This document shows, one piece after another, positions 5,439 to 5,452 of a stretch of 5,452 nt of DNA. Under the pieces are notes generated by a model that was given only the letters and a program-made list of their open reading frames with translations, searched no databases and was not told the DNA's origin. The stretch is from Patescibacteria group bacterium (GTDB lineage Bacteria > Patescibacteriota > Minisyncoccia > Minisyncoccales > CG1-02-41-26). The stretch spans positions 1-5,452 of the forward strand of contig DYHM01000039.1 of the NCBI GenBank assembly GCA_020724125.1. The letters are read 5' to 3'. Position 1 is the stretch's first letter, and each line of letters starts with the position of its first letter. The translations under genes and the position numbers were made by a program.

Positions 5439-5452
5439 ATAATGCTCTGTCG

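Noticed and set aside
5405..5440. tRNA or riboswitch in the GC-rich segment at the right edge
   Set aside because: Only a single short stem plus an alternative; no cloverleaf, T-loop or known aptamer pattern.

Overview
This is an AT-rich window holding six protein genes in two converging blocks. The proteins are compact and near-canonical. The signal peptidase has a single membrane segment and the 'VKGASMEP', 'DEISYRF' and 'RGEVIVFKYP' wording I associate with Parcubacteria. There is an AT-rich inverted-repeat spacer, and no gene has a convincing Shine-Dalgarno site. Together these suggest a Patescibacteria/CPR (Parcubacteria-like) genome. That placement is inference from memory of family sequences, not a search. 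UGA acts as a stop here (the tyrA/pheA ATGA overlap), which argues against the UGA=Gly code of Gracilibacteria/Absconditabacteria.

Plus strand, 1-1420: the 3' part of a prephenate dehydrogenase gene (tyrA, cut by the window edge) overlaps by 4 bp a prephenate dehydratase gene with a C-terminal ACT domain (pheA). They form the branch point of tyrosine and phenylalanine synthesis and look translationally coupled. The dehydratase has an altered Thr-Arg-Phe motif and altered phenylalanine-binding motifs.

Minus strand, read from the right edge: lepB (type I signal peptidase), rpsO (ribosomal protein S15), pnp (polynucleotide phosphorylase) and frr (ribosome recycling factor). rpsO-pnp is the classic conserved pair, with only a 30-bp spacer. 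A 306-bp non-coding gap between pnp and frr is filled largely by a roughly 200-bp inverted repeat made of AAATTC/AAATCC-like units, starting 12 bp upstream of the frr start codon. The lepB leader carries a TATAAT box, a 10-bp tandem repeat, a small palindrome and, at the right edge, a GC-rich hairpin that stands out from its surroundings.

The minus block is housekeeping (protein export, ribosome assembly, RNA decay, ribosome recycling). I see no clear novel multi-gene system. The items most worth a second look are the long inverted repeat, the GC-rich hairpin with alternative pairings, and the unusual residues in PheA, PNPase and S15.
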